Shown here one piece after another: positions 55,217 through 63,464 of a DNA stretch of 64,000 nt (position 1 is its first letter; the number at the start of each line of letters is the position of its first letter). The translations under genes and the position numbers were made by a program. The DNA is from REEB481 sp964586595 (GTDB lineage Bacteria; Bacteroidota; Bacteroidia; NS11-12g; UBA955). Under the pieces are notes generated by a model that had not been told where the DNA came from, did no database searches, and saw only the letters and a program-made list of their open reading frames with translations. The stretch is taken from NCBI GenBank assembly GCA_964586595.1, contig CAZPHB010000007.1, positions 1 through 64,000 of the forward strand, in the 5' to 3' direction.

Positions 55217-55462
55217 ATGAAAGACACTACCGACCGGCTCAGAAACAGCATCATTCAGAAAATCTTGTCTATTTCTGATAGAACTTATCTTGAAACATTG
55301 CATCAGCTCATAGAAAACAGTTCAGGGGGGCTTAATCATGTTCACTTGAATGAACAGCAGATTGCATTACTCAAAATGAGTGAGCAAGACATAAAAAACG
55401 GAAACACAATCACGCAAAACGACCTCGATAAGCATGACATGCTATGGCTCAAAGATCTGTAG
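55217..55462 (+). CDS. Antitoxin of a type II toxin-antitoxin pair
   Basis: The protein has 81 aa from ATG 55217 (MKDTTDRLRN); a TTG 12 bp earlier is possible. Mostly helical and charged: a first helix RLRNSIIQKILSISDRTYLETLHQLIE, then a linker and LNEQQIALLKMSEQDIKNGNTITQNDLDKHD, a tail typical of antitoxins that wrap RelE/ParE toxins. No classical DNA-binding motif is obvious; the N-terminal helices may serve. It overlaps the toxin gene by 19 bp. Confidence 0.75.
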   Translation: MKDTTDRLRNSIIQKILSISDRTYLETLHQLIENSSGGLNHVHLNEQQIALLKMSEQDIKNGNTITQNDLDKHDMLWLKDL

Positions 55463-55776
55463 TCTGGACATGGACCGCAGCGAAACAAAGGAGGGGTATT
55501 TTGAAATATTGGACGATTATAAATGGATCAAAGGAATACGCAGAAAAACTCATCCTTCAAACCAAAAACATCATTGATGTGATTTGCGCACATCCTTTGG
55601 CGTTTAAAGCAACCAATTTTCCCGAAACCAGAGTGGCAACTTTTGGGAATTTCAGCCTCTTTTTCAAAACAACAGAACAAGAAATCATCATTACTGCTTT
55701 TTGGGATCAGCGGCAGGATCCGGCGAAAATCCTGGAACTACTGCAGTCTGAATCTGACCAGAAAACCCAGGAGTAA
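55444..55776 (+). CDS. ParE/RelE-type toxin
   Basis: The protein has 110 aa. RelE/ParE fold pattern: VVWTWTAAKQRRGILKYWTIINGSKEYAEKL, then IIDVICAHPLAFKATNFPETRVATFGNFSLFFKTTEQEIIITAFWDQRQDPAKIL. The W-x-A-K...Y opening, the R-V-x-x-F-GNFSLFF strand and the FWDQRQDP ending are those of ParE-like toxins (gyrase poisoning in ParE, mRNA cleavage in RelE). Which of these activities applies cannot be told. The small overlapping antitoxin gene precedes it. Confidence 0.85.
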   Translation: MAQRSVVWTWTAAKQRRGILKYWTIINGSKEYAEKLILQTKNIIDVICAHPLAFKATNFPETRVATFGNFSLFFKTTEQEIIITAFWDQRQDPAKILELLQSESDQKTQE

Positions 55777-55786
55777 ATTTCAATAT

Positions 55787-56866
55787 TCACTCCACAGCCA
55801 TCAACTCCAGGCGGGCCACATCGGTGGCTGCCGAAAGCACCAGCGGATTGCCGGCACAGGGCAAAAACTGCAAAGTACCACCCTGAAATTGAAGGAAACA
55901 GGCTTCCACTGTTGTCGAAACACCTCTCAGACGCAGCGGATAAGCATGCACCAAACGCTGGTCTTCCAATGAAGCAAACAGGGTTCCTTCAAGCGGATGG
56001 CTGAATGTTCCAAAGAAAAAAGGCGCCACCCTACGCGACTGCAACCACTGTTGTACGGTCGATTGGCTCAACCACAAAAACCGGCAGCTGCCCTCGAAAT
56101 TTTCGGGCACGGGACGGCACACTTCGTCGGGGAAAAGCCACAATACCGAAGGTGTTTTTTCGTCGCTGAACGCTGCATCTACCATCCCGTAACGAACGCC
56201 GGGTTCCTGAATCTGCCCGTGGTAACGCACAAAACGTCCCTGCACGCGGTCGTCGAACCGGCTGAGCTTCAGCTTCAGCGTGTCTGTTTGCCACAACTTC
56301 GCAGTATCCAGATAGCGGAATTTATAGGTAAGCACCGCGCCCCGTGACAGTTTCAAAGGATCGGCTGCAGTCACAGGGTGTTTTACCTCGTGCAGCGTCC
56401 ATAAAACACCGGAAGGCTCATAAATTTCAGCCGGAAACAACTGTCCGGAACAGGTACGCAACCAATGTCCACGGCCACGGCTTGATGAACCCAACACAGC
56501 AACTGTGCGCATGCTTCCGTTCAGCAACAACCAATGTTTTGCGCGTGATTCGGGCTTCAGGGCAGCTTCCGAAACTGCGGACAGTCCGAAGGTTTGCTGC
56601 AGGAAATCCATCAGGCCTATGGTCCTTCCGTAAGAACCCACACAAGAATCCATACCGCACATGGAAATCAGCACAGTATCCACGCCATCGGGATGCTGCC
56701 TCAGGTAACGCAGTTCGGTGGCAGCATCGAAACAGGGCAACTGCGCCCCCTCGTTGGGAGTCACGGGCTTATATGCTGCGCAAGAATGGAAACACAATGC
56801 CGCAGCGAAGAGCCAGAACCTGTGGATTGATTTGATTGGGCGGCAAAAAGGGTTTAGATGCTTCAT
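55787..56866 (-). CDS. Exported lipoprotein of unknown function (pair member 2)
   Basis: The protein has 359 aa from ATG 56866 (MKHLNPFCRPIKS). The ATG overlaps the stop of the upstream gene (ATGA), and the longer open frame ahead of it is inside that gene. Signal: HRFWLFAAALCFHSCAAY, with the last Cys as probable lipidation site. The mature part shows ATELRYLRQHPDGVDTVLISMCGMDSCVGSYG and many beta strands; no known domain recognised. It is co-translated with 56863-58125, with which it shares a general size and style, so the two may form a surface complex. Confidence 0.7.
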   Translation of the reverse strand: MKHLNPFCRPIKSIHRFWLFAAALCFHSCAAYKPVTPNEGAQLPCFDAATELRYLRQHPDGVDTVLISMCGMDSCVGSYGRTIGLMDFLQQTFGLSAVSEAALKPESRAKHWLLLNGSMRTVAVLGSSSRGRGHWLRTCSGQLFPAEIYEPSGVLWTLHEVKHPVTAADPLKLSRGAVLTYKFRYLDTAKLWQTDTLKLKLSRFDDRVQGRFVRYHGQIQEPGVRYGMVDAAFSDEKTPSVLWLFPDEVCRPVPENFEGSCRFLWLSQSTVQQWLQSRRVAPFFFGTFSHPLEGTLFASLEDQRLVHAYPLRLRGVSTTVEACFLQFQGGTLQFLPCAGNPLVLSAATDVARLELMAVE

Positions 56867-58125
56867 CGTTTTCTTTTTCCAGAAGGTGGAAGAACCTCCT
56901 TTAATTCTACGCTTTCGGTGCCTTCCTGCCAATATACGAGCATGGGATAATCGCCGTTTGGCAGCACATCCATCACTGTCTCGGAATGACGGTCTTTCAA
57001 CCGAAGCACACGGATTTCCTGTTCTATCCCTCGCAAACGCACCCTTCGGCTGAAGGCAAAATTCCCATCGTCGTTGAACACGGGCGAAAACCATTGAGCG
57101 TCTTTGTGTTCATTCACTTCCAGCGGCACAGCAGCCTGGTACATCAGCCTCTTCCATTGGGCGCCGTGCAGCAACCAATTTCCACAAACCAGCCCGAAAC
57201 GCGTGCAATCTTCCATGCTGTATTCCGGCACCAGGCGCATCACCGGATCATCGCCCCTTCCCGATTCGAAAGAGAAGCGACCGCTGCGTGGATAACTGCC
57301 CTTCCCCGAAATTTGATATCGTCCCTGAAGCAAGGAATCTGCGCGTTCAACATACAGCCACAGGCTGTCGTCAATATAATCCCACAAACCCTGATACATC
57401 ACCGGATGGTTATACAGAAACAACAGGGAACTCCCCGTTTGTAGATTCAATGGATTCATCACCCGGTCGGGCATGTCGATCCAGCTTAAACGCACGCTGT
57501 GCCGAAAATCCCAACCCAACAGCAAAGGTTGATCGGTTGTTCCGGAGAAAAAAAGGCGGAAATGGCCCGCTGAACTTGTACCTTCTGCCATCCGGCATTT
57601 GATCAGCACTGCCGAACCATTCAGGGAAACCGGGAGCAGGGTATCACCGCATGCATGAATGCTCAGGGAGGCCAATACTTCTGCGGCGATCTGTGCGCGG
57701 CCGTCCGCTTCATAAGCGCGGTAAGGCTTCACCAAGTCCAGGTGCGTGTGCCCCTGGTGCAACAGTTCATTCAACAGCGTATCGCTGAGGCGAAACATGA
57801 GTGCAGCGGGAAACAGTGCCGCAGTATCATCCGGAAACGCCAATGCCAATGCCCGGCTGCGCGAAACTTGTGCAGGATGCCATTGAGCGCGGTACAACAC
57901 ACCTTCATGGTTCAATGACAAGGCAAAGGTTTCGGCACTGGGATTCGTTACCTGTACAACCACAACTGACGCCTCAGCACCCTGGCGCATTTCATAGCCA
58001 AACTGCCGGGCTATATGGGCTGTTGGAAGCCCCTGAACAGGGAGCGGATGCAGCGCTTTCTTCTGCGCCATGCAGGCAGGAAGCAAATACAGAGCAAAAA
58101 ATCCAAGCAGGGGAATGCGCAACAC
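56863..58125 (-). CDS. Exported protein of unknown function (pair member 1)
   Basis: The protein has 420 aa. Signal peptide MLRIPLLGFFALYLLPAC with a lipobox-like LPAC18, then MAQKKALHPL. The mature protein is beta-rich (SVVVVQVTNPSAETFALSLNHEGVLYRAQWHPAQVSRSR; FRLFFSGTTDQPLLLGWDFRHSVRLSW) without recognised domain. The end is basic (PPSGKRKR). It overlaps the following exported protein gene by 4 nt. It lies divergent to the rimP operon, 120 bp apart, where the two promoters must lie. Confidence 0.7.
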   Translation of the reverse strand: MLRIPLLGFFALYLLPACMAQKKALHPLPVQGLPTAHIARQFGYEMRQGAEASVVVVQVTNPSAETFALSLNHEGVLYRAQWHPAQVSRSRALALAFPDDTAALFPAALMFRLSDTLLNELLHQGHTHLDLVKPYRAYEADGRAQIAAEVLASLSIHACGDTLLPVSLNGSAVLIKCRMAEGTSSAGHFRLFFSGTTDQPLLLGWDFRHSVRLSWIDMPDRVMNPLNLQTGSSLLFLYNHPVMYQGLWDYIDDSLWLYVERADSLLQGRYQISGKGSYPRSGRFSFESGRGDDPVMRLVPEYSMEDCTRFGLVCGNWLLHGAQWKRLMYQAAVPLEVNEHKDAQWFSPVFNDDGNFAFSRRVRLRGIEQEIRVLRLKDRHSETVMDVLPNGDYPMLVYWQEGTESVELKEVLPPSGKRKR

Positions 58126-58153
58126 AGCGCCGAAGTTAGAACACGAAATGGTA

Positions 58154-58187
58154 TTTGCAGAATATTTGGAAATATGGCTTACCTTTG
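58154..58187 (+). promoter_or_regulatory. Promoter of the rimP-nusA operon
   Basis: -33 TTTG at 58154-58157 and -7 TACCTTTG at 58180-58187 (TAnnTTTG), 22 bp apart. Transcription would begin near 58194, giving a leader of about 50 nt that contains the hairpin described next. Confidence 0.55.
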
Positions 58188-58205
58188 CCTCACTTTCCAG
58201 CAGGG

Positions 58206-58231
58206 AGGGGACCCGAAAAGTCCCCTTTTTT
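58206..58231 (+). terminator. Terminator-like hairpin in the rimP leader (possible attenuator)
   Basis: A 7-bp GC-rich stem AGGGGAC/GTCCCCT with 7-nt loop, followed by a run of T up to 58231. It has the form of an intrinsic terminator but stands before the first gene (ATG 58246), so it may act as an attenuator. NusA, encoded in the same operon, modulates pausing and termination, which makes feedback possible. Confidence 0.6.
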
Positions 58232-58245
58232 GTTGCATTACAAAC

Positions 58246-58704
58246 ATGGGAACACTAACCGCCATCATACGCGACATTGCCGAAGCGGCCACCTCAGGCA
58301 GCGATGTGTTTATCATATCCGTTACCGCCAACAGGAACGAAACCGTGATCAACATTGCCATTGATGCGGACACAGCGCTGAGCATGGAAAAAATCACCCA
58401 ATTTTCCAGGGCCGTGTCTAAAGCTGTGGATGAGCGCGATCCCGGCGACCACAAGTTCACCTTGGAAATAGGCTCTCCGGGCGCAGATCAGCCCCTGCAG
58501 GATCTGCGTCAATTGCCCAAGCATATCGGCCGAAATGTACATGCAGTACTGAAAGACGGTCGCGAATGTCAAGGGAAATTAATACAAGTGGAAGGAAGCC
58601 TGTTGCAGCTGGAAATTCCCGGGTTGAAAAAGAAAGATCCTGCTACTTCACTGGCCCTGCAATGGGATGAAATGGCAAAAATTACCATCGATTTAAAATA
58701 CTAA
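58246..58704 (+). CDS. rimP: Ribosome maturation factor RimP
   Basis: The protein has 152 aa from ATG 58246 (MGTLTAIIRDIAEAA), the first start after the leader hairpin. RimP features: SVTANRNETVINIAIDADTALSMEKITQFSRAVSKAVDE, the FTLEIGSPGADQPLQDLRQL block (the family V-S-S-P-G-x-x-R-P-L site, here with Gln for Arg), the central HIGRNVHAVLKDGRE and the C-terminal Sm-like strands LLQLEIPGLKKKD. It helps 30S subunit maturation. It is first in the conserved rimP-nusA-infB order. Confidence 0.93.
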   Translation: MGTLTAIIRDIAEAATSGSDVFIISVTANRNETVINIAIDADTALSMEKITQFSRAVSKAVDERDPGDHKFTLEIGSPGADQPLQDLRQLPKHIGRNVHAVLKDGRECQGKLIQVEGSLLQLEIPGLKKKDPATSLALQWDEMAKITIDLKY

Positions 58705-58724
58705 ATAATATAAATAATCAAACC

Positions 58725-59987
58725 ATGGCCAAGAAAATGAACGCCGAAATGATCGGCATCAATCTGGTTGATTCATTCTCTGAATTCAAGGAATTCAAGA
58801 GCATTGACCGCGCCACCATGATCCGTGTTTTGGAAGATGTATTCAAAAGCATGCTTCGGAAAAAATACGGTGCAGATGCGCAATTTGACATCATCATCAA
58901 TACCGAAACCGGTGATATTGAAATGTACCACAACCGCCTCATTGTAGAAGAGGGTGAGGTAGAAGATCCATACCTGCAAATCAGCCTGAGCGATGCGCGG
59001 AAACTGGAGCCGGATTACGAAGTTGGCGAAGACGCCGTGGAACAGGTGTTCCTGGACGACTTTGGTCGCCGCAGCATCCTGAATGCACGGCAAGCATTGA
59101 TGAACAGGATTCTGGAACTGGAAAAAGACGAAGTATTCCGCAAATACAACGACAAGGTTGGTGAAATCATCAGCGGCGAAGTATATCAAATCTGGAAAAA
59201 AGAATTGATGATTCTGGATGACGACGGCAATGAACTGGTATTGCCCCGAAACGAGATGATTCCCTCAGATTTCTACAAAAAAGGCGACACCCTGCGTGCC
59301 GTGGTTTTGCGTGTGGAAATGGACAAGAGCCTGCCGCGCATTGTACTTTCGCGCACAGCCCCCGAATTTCTGGAACGCCTGTTTGAACTGGAAGTTCCGG
59401 AAATCCTCGACGGCCTCATCACCATCAAGAAAATTGTGCGTCAACCCGGTGAACGCGCCAAGGTTGCCGTGGAAAGCTACGATGACCGCATTGACCCGGT
59501 TGGCGCCTGCGTTGGCGTGAAAGGTTCCAGGATTCATGGCATCGTGCGGGAACTCCGCAACGAAAACATCGACGTTATCAACTTCACCACCAACAATTCC
59601 CTGCTCATTCAGCGCGCTTTGTCACCCGCCAAAATCAGCAGCATCAAAATCAATGAAGCCACCAAACGCGCCGAAGTTTATCTGGACAGCGATCAGGTTT
59701 CCCTTGCCATCGGGAAAGGTGGGTTCAACATTCGTTTGGCGGGTAAACTCGCCGGCTATGAACTGGACGTTTACCGCGTAACCAATGAAGAAGACGAGGG
59801 CGATGTGGAACTCGACGAATTCAGCGACGAAATTGAACAGTGGATGATTGACGACCTGAAAGCCATTGGCTGCGATACAGCAAAAGACGTGCTCCGAACC
59901 AGCAATGAAGATTTGGTAAAACGCACATCCCTGGAAGAAGAAACCATCGTTGAAATCAAAAAGATTTTACAATCTGAATTTGAATAA
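58725..59987 (+). CDS. nusA: Transcription termination/antitermination protein NusA
   Basis: The protein has 420 aa. N-terminal RNA polymerase-binding domain (residues about 1-130: IDRATMIRVLEDVFKSMLRKKYGADAQFD), S1 domain (about 135-205: GEIISGEVYQIWKKELMILDDDG), KH domains (about 210-350: GLITIKKIVRQPGERAKVAVES, DPVGACVGVKGSRIHGIVREL, VSLAIGKGGFNIRLA) and a short C-terminal helix-hairpin-helix (IGCDTAKDVLRTSNEDLVKRT). Length and layout are those of Bacteroidota NusA. It modulates pausing, termination and rRNA antitermination. It lies 20 bp after rimP. Confidence 0.96.
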   Translation: MAKKMNAEMIGINLVDSFSEFKEFKSIDRATMIRVLEDVFKSMLRKKYGADAQFDIIINTETGDIEMYHNRLIVEEGEVEDPYLQISLSDARKLEPDYEVGEDAVEQVFLDDFGRRSILNARQALMNRILELEKDEVFRKYNDKVGEIISGEVYQIWKKELMILDDDGNELVLPRNEMIPSDFYKKGDTLRAVVLRVEMDKSLPRIVLSRTAPEFLERLFELEVPEILDGLITIKKIVRQPGERAKVAVESYDDRIDPVGACVGVKGSRIHGIVRELRNENIDVINFTTNNSLLIQRALSPAKISSIKINEATKRAEVYLDSDQVSLAIGKGGFNIRLAGKLAGYELDVYRVTNEEDEGDVELDEFSDEIEQWMIDDLKAIGCDTAKDVLRTSNEDLVKRTSLEEETIVEIKKILQSEFE

Positions 59988-60016
59988 GCAGGTGTAAAAC
60001 ATATACCCATTTGTGT

Positions 60017-60042
60017 AAAAGGGAAGCCGTGGCTTCCCTTTT
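60017..60042 (+). terminator. Hairpin between nusA and infB
   Basis: Near-perfect inverted repeat AAAAGGGAAGCC / GGCTTCCCTTTT with only GT between (effective loop of 4 nt), 30 bp after nusA. It has the A-stem-T form of a bidirectional terminator and may reduce read-through into infB. Confidence 0.6.
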
Positions 60043-60056
60043 GCTTGATGACTCCT

Positions 60057-60089
60057 TGGTTAAGCCGCTCTAAACCTTTTATTTTGCAA
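60057..60089 (+). promoter_or_regulatory. Possible promoter of infB
   Basis: TTGG near 60057 and TATTTTGC near 60081, about 20 bp apart, resemble -33 and a -7 with one base less between the TA and the TTTG. A separate promoter would make sense after the hairpin. Weak. Confidence 0.3.
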
Positions 60090-60103
60090 GATAGTATCGA
60101 ATA

Positions 60104-62968
60104 ATGACGGATAAGGAATACAGGTTGAGCAAAGTCGCAGCAGAACTGAACAACAGCTTTGCTGTGCTGGTTCAACATCTTCAGAAAAAGGGCTTTCAGA
60201 TTGAAAACAAGCCCACGGCTAAAATTTCTGAAGAAATGTATCAGGTACTACTTGCAGAATTCCGTCAGGACAAGGCCGTTCGGGAAGAATCCAAGCTGAT
60301 TGAAAACAGGCTAAAAACCAAAACAGAGGACAAAGCCGTTCCGCCATCCCTCAAAACATTAAGCAAGACGCTTCCGAAGAAAGAAAAAGAACCCAAGGAA
60401 GAACTGGTGGTTGTGGCTCCTGAACCCATTCCAACGCCGGAACCGGTACAAGAATCCGAACCGCTGACACCAGCCGCTCCCGAGCCTGTAACGCCTGTGG
60501 TTGAAACCACAGCTCCCGAGCCAGAACCTCTGGAACCCGTCCAGGAAGTTCCTGAAACACAGAAACCCCGCGAAGATGTGCGCGAACTGAAAGTGCTCGG
60601 ACACATTGATCTGCCCGCAACCAACAAAGGGAAATCAGACGATTTCAAGAAGAAAAAACGCGCACAGGAAGAGGCGGCCAAACAAACCCCAAAACCACAG
60701 CCAAAACCGCAAGAACCGGTTGTTGAACCGGAACATAAAACGCCTGCTCCAACACCCGGGCCAGAAGTAAAAGCCCCCGTTCCCCAGGAAGAAGTTCCAA
60801 CACCCAAAGTGAAGCCGGCACCAGAACCAGAACCGGAACCCGAGAAGATTGAAACACGCTTCGAAAAAATCAGCGGACTCAGCATCAAAGGTAAAATTGT
60901 ACTTCCTGCAGAACCCGTAAAGAAGCCAGCCTCTGACGCTGACGGAAAAGGCAAAAGACCACGGAAAAAACTCGGTGCCGAAAAAGTGCGTCTCGACAAA
61001 GTACGCGACCCCAACGCACCCGCCCAGCAGCCCCGTGACAACAAAGAACAGAAAGTTATTTCCCAGGACACGGTGCGCAAGAACATCGGCAGCACCATGC
61101 GCGGCATTTCCAATGCCGGCAAAGGGAAAGGCGTAAAAGACAAATACAAGCGCGACAAACGCGAACGCATACGCAACGAACAGGAATCGGAAGATGCACG
61201 TCGCCAGCTGGAATCAAAAATCCTGAAGGTAACCGAGTTCATCTCTGCCAACGAATTGGCTTCCATGATGAACATCAGCGTGCAGCAGGTCATCACCGCC
61301 TGTTTTTCCCTTGGCCTGATGGTTTCCATCAACCAGCGCCTGGATGCAGAAATCATTCAGCTGTTGGCCAACAATTTCGGCTTTGAAGTAGAGTTTGTGG
61401 ACGCCGATACGCAAATTGAAGCGGAAGAGGAAACCGACAGCCCTGAAGACCTGAAGCCACGTCCGCCTATTGTTACCGTGATGGGTCACGTTGACCACGG
61501 TAAAACTTCGTTGCTGGACCATGTGCGCAAAACCAATGTGATAGCCGGTGAAGCAGGTGGCATCACCCAACATATCGGTGCTTACGAAGTAACGCTTCCC
61601 GATCAAAGAAAAATCACCTTCCTCGATACGCCCGGTCACGAAGCCTTTACGGCCATGCGTGCACGTGGTGCCAAGGTAACTGATATTGCCATCATCGTCA
61701 TCGCCGCCGACGACAGCGTGATGCCGCAAACCCGAGAAGCCATCAGCCATGCTCAGGCAGCCGGTGTGCCCATGGTTTTTGCCATCAACAAGATGGATAA
61801 AGAAGGCGCGAACTCCGACCGAATCCGCGAACAACTTTCGGCCATGAACATCCTGGTTGAAGAATGGGGTGGCAAATACCAGTGTCAGGAAGTTTCAGCC
61901 AAAAAAGGCATCAACATGGACAAGCTGCTCGAGAAAGTATTGCTCGAAGCAGAAATGCTTGAATTGAAAGCCAACCCGGACAGGCTTGCCAAAGGCACCG
62001 TGGTGGAAGCTACGCTTGAAAAAGGTCGTGGTGTGGTATGCAGCATCCTGATCCAAACCGGCACGCTCCGCGTTGGAGATAATGTTGTGGCAGGCCCGTA
62101 TTACGGCCGTGTGAAGGCACTGTTCAACGAACGCGGACAACGCGTGGAAGCTGCGCCACCTTCAACACCGGTGAAAATGCTGGGCTTCAGTGAAACGCCA
62201 ACGGCCGGAGATCAATTTATTGTGCTTGCCGAAGAAGCTGAAGCAAAAGATTTGGCCAACAAACGCTTCCAGCTGGTGCGGGAACAAGGCATGCGTACAC
62301 GCAAGCACATCACCCTGGATGAAATTGGCCGTCGCTTGTCTATAGGAAACTTTAAAGAACTGAACCTGATTGTTAAAGGTGACGTGGATGGATCTGTAGA
62401 AGCCCTCAGCGACTCCTTCCTGAAACTGAGCACCGAAGAAATCAAGGTGAACGTAATTCATAAAGGCGTAGGTCAAATCACCGAAACAGATGTATTGCTC
62501 GCCTCGGCATCAGATGCCATCATCATCGGCTTTAACGTTCGCCCCGGGCTTGCAGCGCGGAAAATTGCAGAACAGGAAGAGATTGACATCCGGAACTACA
62601 CCATCATCTACAAGGCCATTGAAGAGGTTAAATTGGCGATGGAAGGCATGCTGAGTCCGGAAACCATCGAAAAGGTCATTGGCAACGTGGAAGTACGCGA
62701 TGTGTTCAAGATTTCCAAAGTGGGAACTGTTGCCGGGGCCTATGTTACCGATGGCAAGATTGAACGCAATGCCAAGGTGCGCGTGCTTCGCGATGGGGTC
62801 ATCCTCCATGAAGGTGAACTGTCATCCCTGAAACGCTTCAAAGACGATGTCAAAGAAGTGCTTAAAGGTTATGAATGCGGTCTTCAGGTGAACCATTTCA
62901 ACGATATTGAAGTTGGCGACTACCTGGAAGTATATAAACTGGAACAGGTAAAGCGCAAGCTCGACTGA
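60104..62968 (+). CDS. infB: Translation initiation factor IF-2
   Basis: The protein has 954 aa. Short N-terminal IF2_N-like domain (RLSKVAAELNNSFAVLVQHLQKKGF), a long Pro/Glu/Lys-rich linker (about 90-330) rich in PEP/EPEP repeats, a second IF2_N (SANELASMMNISVQQVITACFSLG at about 380-405), then the GTPase domain with G1 GHVDHGKTS at about 461, G3 DTPGHEAFT and G4 NKMD, and the C-terminal domains II-IV. It delivers initiator tRNA to the 30S subunit. The Pro/Glu linker is typical of Bacteroidota. The stop overlaps the next gene (TGATG). Confidence 0.97.
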   Translation: MTDKEYRLSKVAAELNNSFAVLVQHLQKKGFQIENKPTAKISEEMYQVLLAEFRQDKAVREESKLIENRLKTKTEDKAVPPSLKTLSKTLPKKEKEPKEELVVVAPEPIPTPEPVQESEPLTPAAPEPVTPVVETTAPEPEPLEPVQEVPETQKPREDVRELKVLGHIDLPATNKGKSDDFKKKKRAQEEAAKQTPKPQPKPQEPVVEPEHKTPAPTPGPEVKAPVPQEEVPTPKVKPAPEPEPEPEKIETRFEKISGLSIKGKIVLPAEPVKKPASDADGKGKRPRKKLGAEKVRLDKVRDPNAPAQQPRDNKEQKVISQDTVRKNIGSTMRGISNAGKGKGVKDKYKRDKRERIRNEQESEDARRQLESKILKVTEFISANELASMMNISVQQVITACFSLGLMVSINQRLDAEIIQLLANNFGFEVEFVDADTQIEAEEETDSPEDLKPRPPIVTVMGHVDHGKTSLLDHVRKTNVIAGEAGGITQHIGAYEVTLPDQRKITFLDTPGHEAFTAMRARGAKVTDIAIIVIAADDSVMPQTREAISHAQAAGVPMVFAINKMDKEGANSDRIREQLSAMNILVEEWGGKYQCQEVSAKKGINMDKLLEKVLLEAEMLELKANPDRLAKGTVVEATLEKGRGVVCSILIQTGTLRVGDNVVAGPYYGRVKALFNERGQRVEAAPPSTPVKMLGFSETPTAGDQFIVLAEEAEAKDLANKRFQLVREQGMRTRKHITLDEIGRRLSIGNFKELNLIVKGDVDGSVEALSDSFLKLSTEEIKVNVIHKGVGQITETDVLLASASDAIIIGFNVRPGLAARKIAEQEEIDIRNYTIIYKAIEEVKLAMEGMLSPETIEKVIGNVEVRDVFKISKVGTVAGAYVTDGKIERNAKVRVLRDGVILHEGELSSLKRFKDDVKEVLKGYECGLQVNHFNDIEVGDYLEVYKLEQVKRKLD

Positions 62969-63435
62969 TGTTCCTTCGCCCTACCAACACAACCATCAAC
63001 CCAAAACCCTCAGCCTTGAACAGACTTATTTACCTCAGCGCCCTAATGTTACTTGTGGGTTCCTGTCATACGTATTCAGAAATCATCAATGCTACTCCGG
63101 TGCCCACAACCTGGTTTATTGAAGAATACAACGGCAAACCCATCAAAATGCCCGTGTTGAGTGCCGGTAAGCCTTACCTTGTTTTTAACCCTGTTGATTC
63201 AACCTTGCGCGGAAACACAGGCTGCAACGTCCTTTTTGCCAAATATTCTGTACCCGGAGTACGTAAATTATACATCCCCAAAGTAAAATACAGCCTGAAT
63301 GCCTGTGGACCTGACGACAGCCTGATTGCCGGCGACCTGCGCAAAGTCACGGCTTATGGTGTGAAAAAGGATAAGATGTATTTGTTCAACAAGAACGGGA
63401 AAGTGCTTTACTACCTGGAGGCAAGTAAAGAGTAA
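62968..63435 (+). CDS. META/HslJ-like domain lipoprotein
   Basis: The protein has 155 aa. The ATG overlaps the infB stop by one base. The signal is long: MFLRPTNTTINPKPSALNRL, then IYLSALMLLVGSC with Cys33 as lipidation site; a start nearer to LNRLIYL is possible. The mature part fits the META fold: TTWFIEEYNGKPIKMP, YLVFNPVDSTLRGNTGCNVLFAKY, KVKYSLNACGPD and the C-terminal MYLFNKNGKVLYYLEA. META proteins often act in envelope stress or novobiocin resistance (HslJ), but a role here is not known. Linkage to infB is probably incidental. Confidence 0.78.
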   Translation: MFLRPTNTTINPKPSALNRLIYLSALMLLVGSCHTYSEIINATPVPTTWFIEEYNGKPIKMPVLSAGKPYLVFNPVDSTLRGNTGCNVLFAKYSVPGVRKLYIPKVKYSLNACGPDDSLIAGDLRKVTAYGVKKDKMYLFNKNGKVLYYLEASKE

Positions 63436-63464
63436 ATTCCATTTAAAGCATTGATAAATCGGGT

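Noticed and set aside
60265..61356. A Ser/Gly-rich frame opposite the IF-2 linker
   Set aside because: It mirrors the Pro/Glu-rich codons of infB and has no independent support.
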